The translations under genes were made by a program, and so were the position numbers. From Terrimonas_A sp051954695 (GTDB lineage: Bacteria; Bacteroidota; Bacteroidia; Chitinophagales; Chitinophagaceae), in contig JBQCHL010000009.1 in assembly GCA_051954695.1 (NCBI GenBank), positions 129,550 to 193,549 on the forward strand: a DNA stretch of 64,000 bases. Reading direction: 5' to 3'. Of the stretch, positions 25,669-34,346 are shown piece by piece (positions within the stretch are counted from its first letter, which is position 1; each line of letters begins with the position of its first letter). The notes beneath the pieces were generated by a model, which had not been told where the DNA came from, searched no databases, and saw only the letters and a program-made list of their open reading frames with translations.

Positions 25669-27144
25669 TCAGAAGATGCTGCGGCGGTGGAAGTACAGGG
25701 CATTTTGCCCTAATTGATTGAATGACCAATCCAATTTAAACACAAAATCATAGATCGTTACGATATCGATCCCAATGCCGGAAGAGAATAGCATCCTGTT
25801 GCCCAGGAAATTCTCGCCAGGATTTGGATCATAGATGTAACCAGTGTTGCCATAGATCCGGCCATAAATATTGATAGGGATACGGAGAGGTGCTATTTTT
25901 TTTGTGCCTTTGAAATTGAAATTAAAGTTTAGCAGGCGTTTCGTTAGTGAAGCTTTTAAATAGCCGCCGGCTACTCCATCCACTACGTAATATTCATAGC
26001 CCTGCATGAAGATATCTGAATAACCCAGCAGGCGACGGTTATAGTAGGGTTGTTTGAAAGGGAGTTTGACGGTGCCAAAAGCATTCATGCTGAAGAATGA
26101 TTTTTTACCCAATGGCCAGTTGGCGGATCCCTTCAGACCCAGTTGCCAGGAATTGAAAGAACTAAAGATCCCTTTTTTGCTGAAAGCCACTTCACCTGCA
26201 TATCCTTTGGTAGGATAGGGTATATAATCAAGATTGAAATAGTTGAAATAATAATACAGTTCCGGGAAAACTATGCGGTTCCTTCCACCAGGGAAATAAT
26301 TGGGATTCAGTTTTACAATAGTATCAGCCACTTCTTCCATGCCATAAGAAAGGCCAAGGCGGTGCCGTGTGCGGATGGCTTTCCTGTAAGACACTTCAAC
26401 ATAGCCGCGGGCAAAATTCCGGAGATAGCTTTCATCTTTTAAAAAGACCTGTTTATCATCAACGGTATTATAATTCATTTCACGGTTCCTGCCCAATGAA
26501 ACGCCAAAACTTAAGCCCCATTTCATACCCTTATCAATGTAAGGCCGGTCATAGTTCAATAATAACTGGCGGGAATAACCGCTTACTACTGTGAAGCGAA
26601 GTTTGTCATTCCGGCCTGTAGCGTTATTGTAAAGCAACTTTAATCCATAATCCACCCGGTTGAGACTGGCTTTTTGTTCTACGATCCATTGGTTAAGATT
26701 GCGGTCGACCGGACGGAAATAGGGCACCGGGAATAAATACCATCGTTCCCTCACCTGAACCAGTACATCCACATTGTAGCCATCAAAGCTTTTTAGTGCT
26801 ACAATTACTTCATGAAACAAGGCCAGGTTCATTAGTTGCTGACGGGCCAATTCAAATTTCTTTACGAGGTCCTGTAAAAGGAAAGCATCACCGGATTTAA
26901 AGGAGAGTTCGCGAAGGATGATACTGGGATGTGTTTTCCGGTTGCCTACGATAACAATATCCCGGACGATAAAAGGCGATTCGCCGGCAGGCACTACATA
27001 TTCTTCAGCAGCAAGGTTCTTTTCCTGTTTCTCTTTTTCTTTCTTAGGCTTTCCTTCCGGCCCTCCACCTTCCTGCGCAAGCAGGTGCTGAAAGCCGACG
27101 AGCACTAATACAAGCCATAAGCAATATTTTACAGTACACTGCAT
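25669..27144 (-). CDS. Short BamA/TamA-like outer-membrane protein with one POTRA domain
   Basis: A 491-residue Omp85-related protein. The signal peptide (about 1-24) ends LLAQ, then a Gly/Lys/Glu-rich linker (EGGGPEGKPKKEKEKQEKN). A single POTRA-like domain follows at about 55-125 (FIVRDIVIVGNRKTHPSIIL), then a barrel of about 16 strands containing FSKKGIFSSFNSWQLGLKG and YEYYVVDGVAGGYLKASLT. The last strand ends HRRSIF. The one-POTRA layout differs from the five-POTRA bamA in the same block, so it is probably a TamA-like or lipid-related Omp85 paralogue, not a second BamA. The charged linker is unusual. Confidence 0.8.
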   Translation of the reverse strand: MQCTVKYCLWLVLVLVGFQHLLAQEGGGPEGKPKKEKEKQEKNLAAEEYVVPAGESPFIVRDIVIVGNRKTHPSIILRELSFKSGDAFLLQDLVKKFELARQQLMNLALFHEVIVALKSFDGYNVDVLVQVRERWYLFPVPYFRPVDRNLNQWIVEQKASLNRVDYGLKLLYNNATGRNDKLRFTVVSGYSRQLLLNYDRPYIDKGMKWGLSFGVSLGRNREMNYNTVDDKQVFLKDESYLRNFARGYVEVSYRKAIRTRHRLGLSYGMEEVADTIVKLNPNYFPGGRNRIVFPELYYYFNYFNLDYIPYPTKGYAGEVAFSKKGIFSSFNSWQLGLKGSANWPLGKKSFFSMNAFGTVKLPFKQPYYNRRLLGYSDIFMQGYEYYVVDGVAGGYLKASLTKRLLNFNFNFKGTKKIAPLRIPINIYGRIYGNTGYIYDPNPGENFLGNRMLFSSGIGIDIVTIYDFVFKLDWSFNQLGQNALYFHRRSIF

Positions 27145-27215
27145 CTGCCAGAACTACGGGAATGATCTAAATTAACCGGATTTTTGTACAAGTGCTAAAC
27201 AAAGGCCAAAAAACA

Positions 27216-27878
27216 TCAGATCTTGAGGTAGTTCATCAGATTATCATAGTTATTCCGCAGCTCATTAGCATATACTTCCTCTCCAAAATAGTATTTTACA
27301 TTGTACTCATATCGTTGAAAAGTGGCCACAATATCCGACACTTCAGGTTTATTGATCCGGATGGTCACCTGCATCATACCCGTTTCCGCATCATTGGAAG
27401 TGTTTAGTTGGGTAATTTGTGCATCATTTGTTTCCACCAATTTGCTGATCTCATTGAAAGAATACTGGTTGCTTTCCATTTCCAGTACGATCAGTCCGCC
27501 CGGCTCTTTCAGGCTCATGAACTCTGATGCATTCTTTAGCAGGTCATTATAAGAAACAGCGCCCACCAGGTCATTTTCCTCATTTACAACAGGCACTACG
27601 CTCAGGCCGTTTTCGGCGGCGAGTTGAATGGCTTTTAAAAAATGTTCACTGCTTTTTACAGAAGAGTTGCCAAAGGATTGTTGCAGAAGGTCCAGTGTGG
27701 TATGGTCATTGTCAACCTGGAGCAGGTCATCTTCACTGATAATGCCTGCATATTTTTCTCCATCCACGATCGGCAAATGTGTTACCTGGTTGTCATTCAT
27801 CATTTGAAGGGCCTGGTACACCTTGTCTTGCAGATGCAAATAGGGCAGATTCTGAGATCGTAATTCTCCGGTCAACAT
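27216..27878 (-). CDS. CBS-domain pair protein with C-terminal ACT-like region
   Basis: A 220-residue cytoplasmic protein. Two CBS domains occupy about 5-60 (VTHLPIVDGEKYAGIISEDDLL) and 75-130 (GLSVVPVVNEENDLVGAVSYNDLL), forming a Bateman module that binds adenine nucleotides. The C-terminal part (about 138-205; GGLIVLEMESNQYSFNEISKLVE then MQVTIRINKPEVSDIVATFQ) has an ACT-like beta-alpha-beta pattern. This suggests a regulatory protein sensing energy charge or a metabolite; its partner is unknown. It is 39 bp from the alpha/beta hydrolase and in the same orientation as nadK. Confidence 0.85.
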   Translation of the reverse strand: MLTGELRSQNLPYLHLQDKVYQALQMMNDNQVTHLPIVDGEKYAGIISEDDLLQVDNDHTTLDLLQQSFGNSSVKSSEHFLKAIQLAAENGLSVVPVVNEENDLVGAVSYNDLLKNASEFMSLKEPGGLIVLEMESNQYSFNEISKLVETNDAQITQLNTSNDAETGMMQVTIRINKPEVSDIVATFQRYEYNVKYYFGEEVYANELRNNYDNLMNYLKI

Positions 27879-27917
27879 GGATAGCGGCTCCTTATTTTTT
27901 TACAAAGACCCCAATGA

Positions 27918-28697
27918 TCAGCTAACTGTTGCAGGCTCATTGAGTTTTTTCAAAAATTTGTGAAGGATCACATTGAATTCGTCGGGGACCTCCATCATGG
28001 GCGCATGACCACACTTGTCGATAAAGTAGAGTTCACTGTTGGGGATCAGCTTATTAAATTCCCTTGCCACGAATGGTGGGGTGATCGTATCATTATTTCC
28101 CCAGATCAATAACGTAGGAAGTTTAATCTGATTGAGTTCCTCGCCGAGGTTATTCCGGATAGCGCTTTTGGCAAGGGCAATGATCTTGATGACTTTCAAG
28201 CGGTTATTGGTGATAGCAAAAACTTCATCCACCAATTCCTTGGTTGCCATTTTTGGATCGTAAAATGTAAGCTCAGTCTTTTTCCGGATATATTCATAGT
28301 CCCCCCGTTTGGGATAAGAATCACCCATCCCATTCTCAAAAAGACCTGAACTTCCGGTAAGAATAATGGATTTAATGCAATCCGGCTGGCTTTTCAACAC
28401 ATACACCAGGCCTACATGCCCGCCCAGTGAATTGCCCAGCAGATGAACATTTTTATATCCTCTTGATTCGATAAACTTATGAACGAATTTAGCAAGCCCG
28501 CCTACAGACGTGTGGAGGATGTCCATATCCAGCAAAGGAAGAATGGGTACTACCACTTTGTTATACTGCTTGAAATAATCAATCAGCTTTTCAAAATTAC
28601 TCATGGCACCAAACAATCCATGCAGCAATACCAGCGGCTCGCCTTCGCCTTCTTCAATAAACCTGAACTTATTATCCTGTTTTATCTCGTAACTCAT
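27918..28697 (-). CDS. Alpha/beta-hydrolase
   Basis: A 259-residue alpha/beta-hydrolase fold enzyme. The oxyanion-hole motif LLHGLFG is near residue 25; the nucleophile is S90 in LLGNSLGGHVG; the acid D203 is in WGNNDTITPP; and the His is H231 in KCGHAPMMEVP. This is the classical catalytic triad with a small cap. The frame opens at 28760, and a TATCTTTG -7 box at 28789-28782 would allow that start, but the added residues (MLGLVICCKTII) look unlike the family, so ATG 28697 is preferred. Substrate is unknown. It is followed on the same strand by the CBS gene. Confidence 0.85.
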   Translation of the reverse strand: MSYEIKQDNKFRFIEEGEGEPLVLLHGLFGAMSNFEKLIDYFKQYNKVVVPILPLLDMDILHTSVGGLAKFVHKFIESRGYKNVHLLGNSLGGHVGLVYVLKSQPDCIKSIILTGSSGLFENGMGDSYPKRGDYEYIRKKTELTFYDPKMATKELVDEVFAITNNRLKVIKIIALAKSAIRNNLGEELNQIKLPTLLIWGNNDTITPPFVAREFNKLIPNSELYFIDKCGHAPMMEVPDEFNVILHKFLKKLNEPATVS

Positions 28698-28847
28698 TTC
28701 CGCTGTTCCGTTAATTTTTGCTAAAATAATCGTTTTGCAGCATATAACCAGCCCAAGCACCTAAGACTTTACTTCTTGATGCAAAGATAACAGACTGATG
28801 CACACCCAGAAACAGAATCCATCATTAACCTCCGGAGATTGCCCTTA

Positions 28848-30062
28848 TTACGCATATAAAATCCTGAAATAGTAGCGCCGGATAGGACGAAAGTACCAGG
28901 TCAGCAGCAGCAAGGCCGTCGCAATGCCGACAAAAGTCCAGCTATTGGGATAGAAAACCCCTATCGCTACCATTACCAGTAAAACACGGCTGTATTCGAG
29001 ATAAAAAATCCATCTCCGCTGATCAAGGATCGCCCCACTGTTGATAAGGCTGATAATAATAAATGAGGACAATAAAAATAACTGCATTGCACCCAGGTAA
29101 TGTTCAAACAGCAACACCACGAACAATAAGCCCAACGAAAAAATAGTTTGCGCCGTTACATATTGCCGTATAGCCAGGGTTGCCGGACGATGCTGCGAAT
29201 GGACATTCAATAATTTTCTTTCCAGTATTGAACGGTAGCGCGGATCAAGATCATCCGGTTTGCCAAACAATACCTTCCACTTGGCTTTAATGCCTTTTGC
29301 ATATCTGAAATTCATGAAAACTTCCAGCACAAAATGAAAATGCTGCCACAAAAAACTATGACTGTTCAAAGGCTTGGTAAGTCCATACACGATCTGCACA
29401 TCTTTACGCTCTCTGGCAAAAGTGCCGAAAAGTTTATCCCAGATGATCAGCACGTCGCCATAATTCTTATCCAGGTATTCAGGGTTTGATGCATGGTGTA
29501 TTCCATGATGCGTAGGCGTGACCAGTATTTTTTCAAACCATCCCCATCTGCCCAACGCCTGTGTGTGAATGAAAAAAGGATACAGGCCATGTACAAGCAG
29601 GAACAAAGAGATCATCAATGGCGGAAACCCGATCAGGGGCAGAACTGCCCAGAACATACAACGCACCACTGCCTGGAATACTGTGATCCTTGCAGAAACC
29701 GTATAATTGAAATCTTCACTTTGATGATGCACCACATGCACTGCCCAAAATGCATTGATCTCATGTGCCAACCGGTGATACCAGTACCATACAAGATCAG
29801 TGGCAAGAAAAAGCAGTACCCAGGTAAGCCATCCTGCTTTTATATCAAACAGGGCAAAGTGTTCATGGATGTATACAAATACACCAAAGAAAAGACTGGT
29901 GGTAAAAAGATCAAGCAGGCGCTCGGCGATGCCCACGTTGAGATTGGCAACAGATTCTGCATACTGAAAGAAATTCTTTCCCTTCCGTTTCGAATACAAG
30001 TATTCGAGCCCGATAAAAAACAGAAAAAGAGGAACGGCAAAACCGAGATAATTAAGTTTCAT
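28848..30062 (-). CDS. Sterol desaturase/fatty-acid hydroxylase superfamily membrane protein
   Basis: A 404-residue polytopic membrane protein with the eight-His di-iron motif: HRLAH (H96, H100), HVVHH (H109, H112, H113) and a cluster at H185, H186, H189 and H190 in THHGIHHAS. It would hydroxylate or desaturate a lipid. Beyond the desaturase core (about residues 1-240), the C-terminal 150 residues add four or more hydrophobic segments, longer than most family members. It is controlled by the best promoter in the window (30132-30102), with a 19-bp palindrome just downstream, so it is probably repressed by a dimeric regulator not present here. The alkylglycerol monooxygenase branch is a plausible relative. 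Confidence 0.88.
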   Translation of the reverse strand: MKLNYLGFAVPLFLFFIGLEYLYSKRKGKNFFQYAESVANLNVGIAERLLDLFTTSLFFGVFVYIHEHFALFDIKAGWLTWVLLFLATDLVWYWYHRLAHEINAFWAVHVVHHQSEDFNYTVSARITVFQAVVRCMFWAVLPLIGFPPLMISLFLLVHGLYPFFIHTQALGRWGWFEKILVTPTHHGIHHASNPEYLDKNYGDVLIIWDKLFGTFARERKDVQIVYGLTKPLNSHSFLWQHFHFVLEVFMNFRYAKGIKAKWKVLFGKPDDLDPRYRSILERKLLNVHSQHRPATLAIRQYVTAQTIFSLGLLFVVLLFEHYLGAMQLFLLSSFIIISLINSGAILDQRRWIFYLEYSRVLLVMVAIGVFYPNSWTFVGIATALLLLTWYFRPIRRYYFRILYA

Positions 30063-30078
30063 CTGCAGAGATTTTATT

Positions 30079-30132
30079 GTCTACTAATATAGTAGACTAT
30101 TCAAAGTTAGACATTATTACTGTGTCTGCCAA
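30079..30132 (-). promoter_or_regulatory. Promoter TTG-N20-TAACTTTG with 19-bp palindromic operator
   Basis: On the minus strand TTG (30132-30130) is followed after exactly 20 bases by TAACTTTG (30109-30102), a full match to the Bacteroidota -33/-7 consensus. Four bases beyond lies a perfect palindrome, GTCTACTA-ATA-TAGTAGAC (30079-30097 on the plus strand), which would cover the transcription start. It ends 17 bp before the ATG at 30062. The TACTA...TAGTA half-sites resemble BlaI/MecI-type operators. The regulator is inferred only. Confidence 0.8.
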
Positions 30133-30154
30133 TCCCTGCTGCAGGTTTTTAGCA

Positions 30155-30709
30155 TTATGCAGGAGGTTGATTCTGCTGCAAATGCTGTGCGCCTGATTCA
30201 AAGAAGTTTTCCAATTCAATGAACATATTCTTGAAGAAGGGGATCACTGCCCCGATCGCATCCATGATCCCTGGTCCCCACGGTGCGATCACAGAATATA
30301 CAGCCGATTTTTCCGTTGTTTCCGGTTGCAGCAATTTTAATTGAATTGCATAGAACAGGACAATGCTGTATACGATCGTATAAATAGCTACATAAAATAA
30401 AATACCCCCCAGCCGGTTGGCCCAACCAAGCATCACTGCTTCAACCGATGCCTGCAGCAGGTTGGCCCCAAGACGTATCAACAATACCACTACAATAAAC
30501 ACCAGCAGGAAAGACAGAAAAGGCAACCATTGCTTTGATACATTCACTGTTTCGCCGAGATAGCCAGCCACCACTGCCGAGAGTTTGATAGCGGCGGCCA
30601 GGCCTACAATAACGGCAACGAATGAAAACACACCTACGATCAAACCACGCTGAAATCCTTTGATAACGGCGAAGACAAGCAGCACAGCGAAGACGACATC
30701 AAGTAACAT
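30155..30709 (-). CDS. CvpA-family membrane protein
   Basis: A 184-residue inner-membrane protein with about four hydrophobic segments (residues 3-45, 62-86 and 100-125) and the CvpA-type start LLDVVFAVLLVFAVIKGFQRG, followed by VGLAAAIKLSAVVAGYL. Family members have roles in colicin V production and cell-envelope or biofilm phenotypes, and the mechanism is unclear. The C-terminal tail is hydrophilic and Gln-rich. It lies 23 bp downstream of yqeY on the same strand, suggesting cotranscription. Confidence 0.85.
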   Translation of the reverse strand: MLLDVVFAVLLVFAVIKGFQRGLIVGVFSFVAVIVGLAAAIKLSAVVAGYLGETVNVSKQWLPFLSFLLVFIVVVLLIRLGANLLQASVEAVMLGWANRLGGILFYVAIYTIVYSIVLFYAIQLKLLQPETTEKSAVYSVIAPWGPGIMDAIGAVIPFFKNMFIELENFFESGAQHLQQNQPPA

Positions 30710-30732
30710 ATATGTGAGAGTCTTTAATCAGA

Positions 30733-31185
30733 CTATTTAGCCAGCAACTCTTTCACCAATGCAGAAATAACCTTACCGTCGGCTTTACCGGCCAATTGTT
30801 TTGTAGCGGCTCCCATCACTTTGCCCATATCTGCCGGTGAGCTTGCTCCTGTAGCAGCAATAATGCCGGCAACAGCTTCTTTCAGTTCTTCAGGTGTCAT
30901 TTGCTTAGGCAGGAATTTTTCAATCACATCAAGCTCTTCCTGTTCTTTCTGCGCCAGGTCTGCACGATTCTGTTGCTGGAATATTTCCAGTGAATCGCGA
31001 CGTTGCTTCACCAGTTTCTGCAACAGCTTTGTTTCATCTTCTTCTTTTAATTCACCGCCTGCACCTTCTGAAGTTTTTGCCAGTAATATGGCTGCTTTTA
31101 TCGCACGAAGGCTGCGCAAGGCACTTTCATTTTTTGCCAGCATTGCAGCCTTCAGCTCTGTCATGATCTTTTGCTCTAAACTCAT
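30733..31185 (-). CDS. GatB/YqeY domain-containing protein
   Basis: A 150-residue stand-alone YqeY protein. It is helical, begins MSLEQKIMTELKAAMLAKNE and carries the family motif LRAIKAAIL, LQKLVKQRRDSLEIF, LPKQMTPEELKEAV and SPADMGKVMGAATKQLAGKADGKVIS. The domain resembles the tRNA-binding tail of GatB, so a role in tRNA handling is the usual inference, but none is proven. The length is normal. It is 44 bp downstream of gldC. Confidence 0.92.
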   Translation of the reverse strand: MSLEQKIMTELKAAMLAKNESALRSLRAIKAAILLAKTSEGAGGELKEEDETKLLQKLVKQRRDSLEIFQQQNRADLAQKEQEELDVIEKFLPKQMTPEELKEAVAGIIAATGASSPADMGKVMGAATKQLAGKADGKVISALVKELLAK

Positions 31186-31229
31186 ATATCAGGACGTTTA
31201 TTGTTTGTGATTTCGGGTTTAAGGTTTCC

Positions 31230-31577
31230 TTATGCTTTGTTTTCTTTCAGTTGTTTTTCCCTGAATTTCTGGTAGAAGTCCTGCGCAAACTGTTTCATTT
31301 CACCGACCATCTCTTTATGATTGGTAGCGCGCCCATAGGTATCTGCCATCGTCATCATGGTCTGGTAGAAAAAATCGGCCATTTCATCCACCATCATATC
31401 TTTTGTCCAGAGATCGATCCGCAAAGCAGTTTTTTCCGCACCATCCCAGAAAGACAGCATCATCGCTTTGGCTTTTTGTGCGTTTTCCATATTGGAGTCA
31501 GTTGCTTTCCAACTGATTCCATCAGGTACTCTGTTCTCATCGGTACTTACATCAATAATAATACTTGATAAAGGCAT
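31230..31577 (-). CDS. gldC: Gliding motility protein GldC
   Basis: A 115-residue cytoplasmic protein with the GldC core: VPDGISWKATDSN, KAMMLSFWDGAEKTALRIDLWTK-type region, MVDEMADFFYQTMMTMADTYGRAT and MKQFAQDFYQKF. In Flavobacterium GldC supports gliding but is not absolutely required, and it also occurs in non-gliding Bacteroidota. A TAACTTTG -7 box lies at 31607-31600, 22 bp ahead of the ATG. Together with the T9SS-tailed protein at 33054 it points to a type IX secretion background, though no por/gld secretion core is in this window. Confidence 0.88.
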   Translation of the reverse strand: MPLSSIIIDVSTDENRVPDGISWKATDSNMENAQKAKAMMLSFWDGAEKTALRIDLWTKDMMVDEMADFFYQTMMTMADTYGRATNHKEMVGEMKQFAQDFYQKFREKQLKENKA

Positions 31578-31618
31578 AATTGTCTTGAATTGAAGGGAGC
31601 AAAGTTAATTAAATCGGT

Positions 31619-32743
31619 TCACCCGGCAGCCTTTTCGATGCTTTGCCATAACAACTGTGCAGATTTGTCCCAGTTATAAGCCTGTACTGTATTCAGTCCT
31701 TTCTCTACCAGTTGTGCATGCAGGGTTTCGTCTTTATACAATAACATCATCTTTTCAGCAATGTCGTGGTAACTAGCTGGGTCGGCATATAAAGCGGCAT
31801 CGCCGGCAATTTCCTGCATGGCAGAATTAACTGAGGTAATGGCAGGAACGCCTGCCTGCATAGCTTCCAGCACAGGCATTCCAAAGCCTTCAAACAACGA
31901 AGGATATACCAGGGCATAAGCAGATCCCACCAGTTTTGAAAGTGTTGCCTCATCCACATAGCCGGTCACTACCAGGTCATCGCGGTATTTATAAGTTGCA
32001 AGGCTTTCCATAAAAGCTTTGCTATGCCAGGCAGCTCTTCCGGCTATCACCAGCTTCCAGTCGCTTTTCTGTCTTTTTTTGAAAATGGAAAATGCTTTCA
32101 GCAGTGCAGTCAGATTTTTACGGGGATGGATAGAACCAGCATAAATAAAATAATTCTTTCCCTGGGTAAACTCATCGCGGGTCGCCTGCTGTGTTTGCCA
32201 GTGAAGCGGTTTGAATATTTCTCTTGCAGCATTATAGATCACATCGATTTTGTCCGCTTCAATCTTGTATGCATCGATGATATCCTTTTTAGAAAACCAG
32301 GATACGGTAACAAGCGATGCCGCCTTTTTCAAAAATTTTGGTGTATAGCGTTTATAAAAAAGCAGGTGTGATTTTTTTATAAATGTGGGATGATGCAAAA
32401 AAGCCAGATCATGCACTACCAGGCATTGCGGCACTTTGGTAGTAAGTGAACAAAAACCATCGCAGGAGAGAAATATATCTGCTTTGTATTTTTTAAGCAA
32501 TGCAGGAACTTTTACATCGTACCACCATTTCCATAGCAAAGGATGGCGCGCAGGCGGTCCGGCTACTACTGCTGTGATATTGGCTGAACTGATAAATTCC
32601 TGATGAAAGGGGCGATCAAAAATAAAAATGAACTGATGCTCAGGATGGTCTTTTGCCAGCCGGCTCACCATTTCCCATAAAAAATGGCCGTACCCTTCCA
32701 GGTTTTCGTATAATAAAAATCTTGTATTAACGGCTATTTTCAT
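31619..32743 (-). CDS. Glycosyltransferase family 4-like (GT-B)
   Basis: A 374-residue GT-B glycosyltransferase. ATG 32743 gives the natural N-terminus MKIAVNTRFLLYENLEGYGHF; the frame opens at 32857, but the TAACTTTG box (32760-32753) lies within that extension. The donor-binding domain holds YAGSIHPRKNL, VVTGYVDEATLSKLVGSA and the EX7E motif FEGFGMPVLEAMQAGVPAI. It should transfer a sugar from a nucleotide donor to a cell-surface polysaccharide or lipid, probably at the cytoplasmic side. The leader from the -7 box to ATG is about 9 bp, short but usual in this phylum. No polysaccharide cluster surrounds it. Confidence 0.9.
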   Translation of the reverse strand: MKIAVNTRFLLYENLEGYGHFLWEMVSRLAKDHPEHQFIFIFDRPFHQEFISSANITAVVAGPPARHPLLWKWWYDVKVPALLKKYKADIFLSCDGFCSLTTKVPQCLVVHDLAFLHHPTFIKKSHLLFYKRYTPKFLKKAASLVTVSWFSKKDIIDAYKIEADKIDVIYNAAREIFKPLHWQTQQATRDEFTQGKNYFIYAGSIHPRKNLTALLKAFSIFKKRQKSDWKLVIAGRAAWHSKAFMESLATYKYRDDLVVTGYVDEATLSKLVGSAYALVYPSLFEGFGMPVLEAMQAGVPAITSVNSAMQEIAGDAALYADPASYHDIAEKMMLLYKDETLHAQLVEKGLNTVQAYNWDKSAQLLWQSIEKAAG

Positions 32744-33053
32744 GGTGGAGTGCAAAGTTAAAGCGTGGAGGGTTGTTATCCGAAAATCAATCCTGGTCCG
32801 TAAAACTGCACCTTTCAACGAGTTCAGAAAATCCATTCGGTTTGCCGGAAAATACACGGTTACCTGAAAGGAGTTTTACGAGCGTTATTACATTTTGATC
32901 CTTGAATTTTCAGCAGGCATTTTTTCTGTGGATATTCGTTTATTACTGTGAAGAAAAAAGGGCAGTATTACAATTGCAGACGGTAGCGGCGAAGGGTACC
33001 TTTATTCATTGAGAACTAGAGGAAAGTACTATGAAAACCCAATCCGGTAACCT
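32744..33053. promoter_or_regulatory. Divergent promoter region, glycosyltransferase / T9SS cargo
   Basis: This 310-bp gap holds the glycosyltransferase -7 box near its left end (32760-32753). Near its right end lies an 8-codon open frame (33031-33057), preceded by GAGGAAAG and overlapping the cargo gene start as ATGA. The middle is AT-rich with no recognised RNA, operator or repeat. Confidence 0.4.
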
Positions 33054-34253
33054 ATGAAGCATTTTTACACTTACCGTATTCAATTTTTTTTACTGCTGTT
33101 TATGTTATGTATAATATACAGAAACAGTTTTGGTCAATGCCCGGGCGGATATGTGCCCAGTGGGGTGGGTTTTGACACTACCATTTCTTTTACTGACGGT
33201 AATCACAGTTCCATCATTAAGTTTCCCAAGTTTGATCCACAGACAGGTATGGTCACATGCGCTAAATTAACCATGACCATTTCATCAGTATTAAACTTCA
33301 TGTATTTTGAAAACAGGGACAATTCCCCGAATACAGCCGGAGTTAAGTTTATAAGGGAAGATATTATCAGCGGCCCTGGATTGAACTCTCCGTTATCTAA
33401 TGATGAAACCAAAACATTCGGGCCGTATAGCCTGGCTCCAAAAGATGGAGTGATGAATTCGGGGCCGGATTATATCGGTGTTGGGCCTGAAGATATTTTT
33501 AATACAACGAAAAGTGTTACCATAACCGACTTATCAGATCTTTCACAATTTTATGGCCCGCCGGGCGACTCGCTTGTCTATAATTATACAGCCAGCGGAA
33601 GCTCACAGATCTCCAATACAGGTAACTGGTTTGGAGGGATAGATGCAGCAGGTTCCATTCATTACAGGATAGAGTTCTGCTATTGCCCTGCATCCGTGCT
33701 TCCGCTGAATATCTATTCATTTGATGTCAAAAAAATTACATCTGATGTTGCAGAACTGAAATGGAATGGCTCCGATGATCCGGGAGAAAGTTATTATTAT
33801 GAAGCCGAGGTAAGTAGAAATGCTTACAACTACACCAGCATTGGTATTTTACAAAAAAATGACAACAATATTGGAAATTATAAAATGAATTTCTCAGCTT
33901 TACATGGTGAGAGCGGCGCATATTATTTCCGGGTAAAACAAGTGTATGCCAACGGATATGTGAGATATAGCGTAACCCGTAGGCTGGAATTGGAAAGTTC
34001 CGATAAAATAAAATTTTCTGTCTTTCCAAATCCATCAAATGGCATAGTTGGTATCAAATTTGATAATATTTCGGAGGAACAATTTGCGTTGCAGATTTAT
34101 AATACGCAGGGACAGGCAATTGTGAGTAAAGATCTTGTAGTAAGTGGTTCTTCTTATGTGCAGGTAACGACGCTCAGAAGCGGTGTGTATTGGATGAGAT
34201 TAACGAATAAGAAGACCCAGGCCTCGAGCGTACATCAACTTTTAATTAAATGA
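33054..34253 (+). CDS. Secreted protein with type IX secretion (Por) C-terminal sorting domain
   Basis: A 399-residue exported protein. Residues 1-28 form a signal peptide (ending NSFGQ). Residues about 35-220 form a beta-rich domain (VGFDTTISFTDGN, IIKFPKFDPQTGMVTCAKLT, ending at CYCPASVLP) resembling the choice-of-anchor E type. A fibronectin-like region follows at about 225-320 (SSDVAELKWNGSDDPGESYYYEAEVS-type strands). The C-terminal 80 residues hold the T9SS type A sorting domain: FSVFPNPSNGIVGIKF, IYNTQGQAI and SGVYWMRLTNKK, ending LLIK. The protein is thus secreted across the outer membrane and probably surface-attached; its function is unknown. Confidence 0.9.
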   Translation: MKHFYTYRIQFFLLLFMLCIIYRNSFGQCPGGYVPSGVGFDTTISFTDGNHSSIIKFPKFDPQTGMVTCAKLTMTISSVLNFMYFENRDNSPNTAGVKFIREDIISGPGLNSPLSNDETKTFGPYSLAPKDGVMNSGPDYIGVGPEDIFNTTKSVTITDLSDLSQFYGPPGDSLVYNYTASGSSQISNTGNWFGGIDAAGSIHYRIEFCYCPASVLPLNIYSFDVKKITSDVAELKWNGSDDPGESYYYEAEVSRNAYNYTSIGILQKNDNNIGNYKMNFSALHGESGAYYFRVKQVYANGYVRYSVTRRLELESSDKIKFSVFPNPSNGIVGIKFDNISEEQFALQIYNTQGQAIVSKDLVVSGSSYVQVTTLRSGVYWMRLTNKKTQASSVHQLLIK

Positions 34254-34284
34254 CCTCTTAGGTGGAAGAGGATGGTGGCTTGTA

Positions 34285-34315
34285 AAAGGGGCCTTGGTTC
34301 GGGGCCCCTTTCTTT
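34285..34315 (+). terminator. Intrinsic terminator of the T9SS cargo gene
   Basis: A perfect 9-bp GC-rich stem AAAGGGGCC/GGCCCCTTT (34285-34293 and 34303-34311) with a 9-base loop and a CTTT tail lies 30 bp after the stop at 34253. Confidence 0.85.
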
Positions 34316-34346
34316 ATGTCCTGTTGTGAAGGACCTTCCCTGATTA

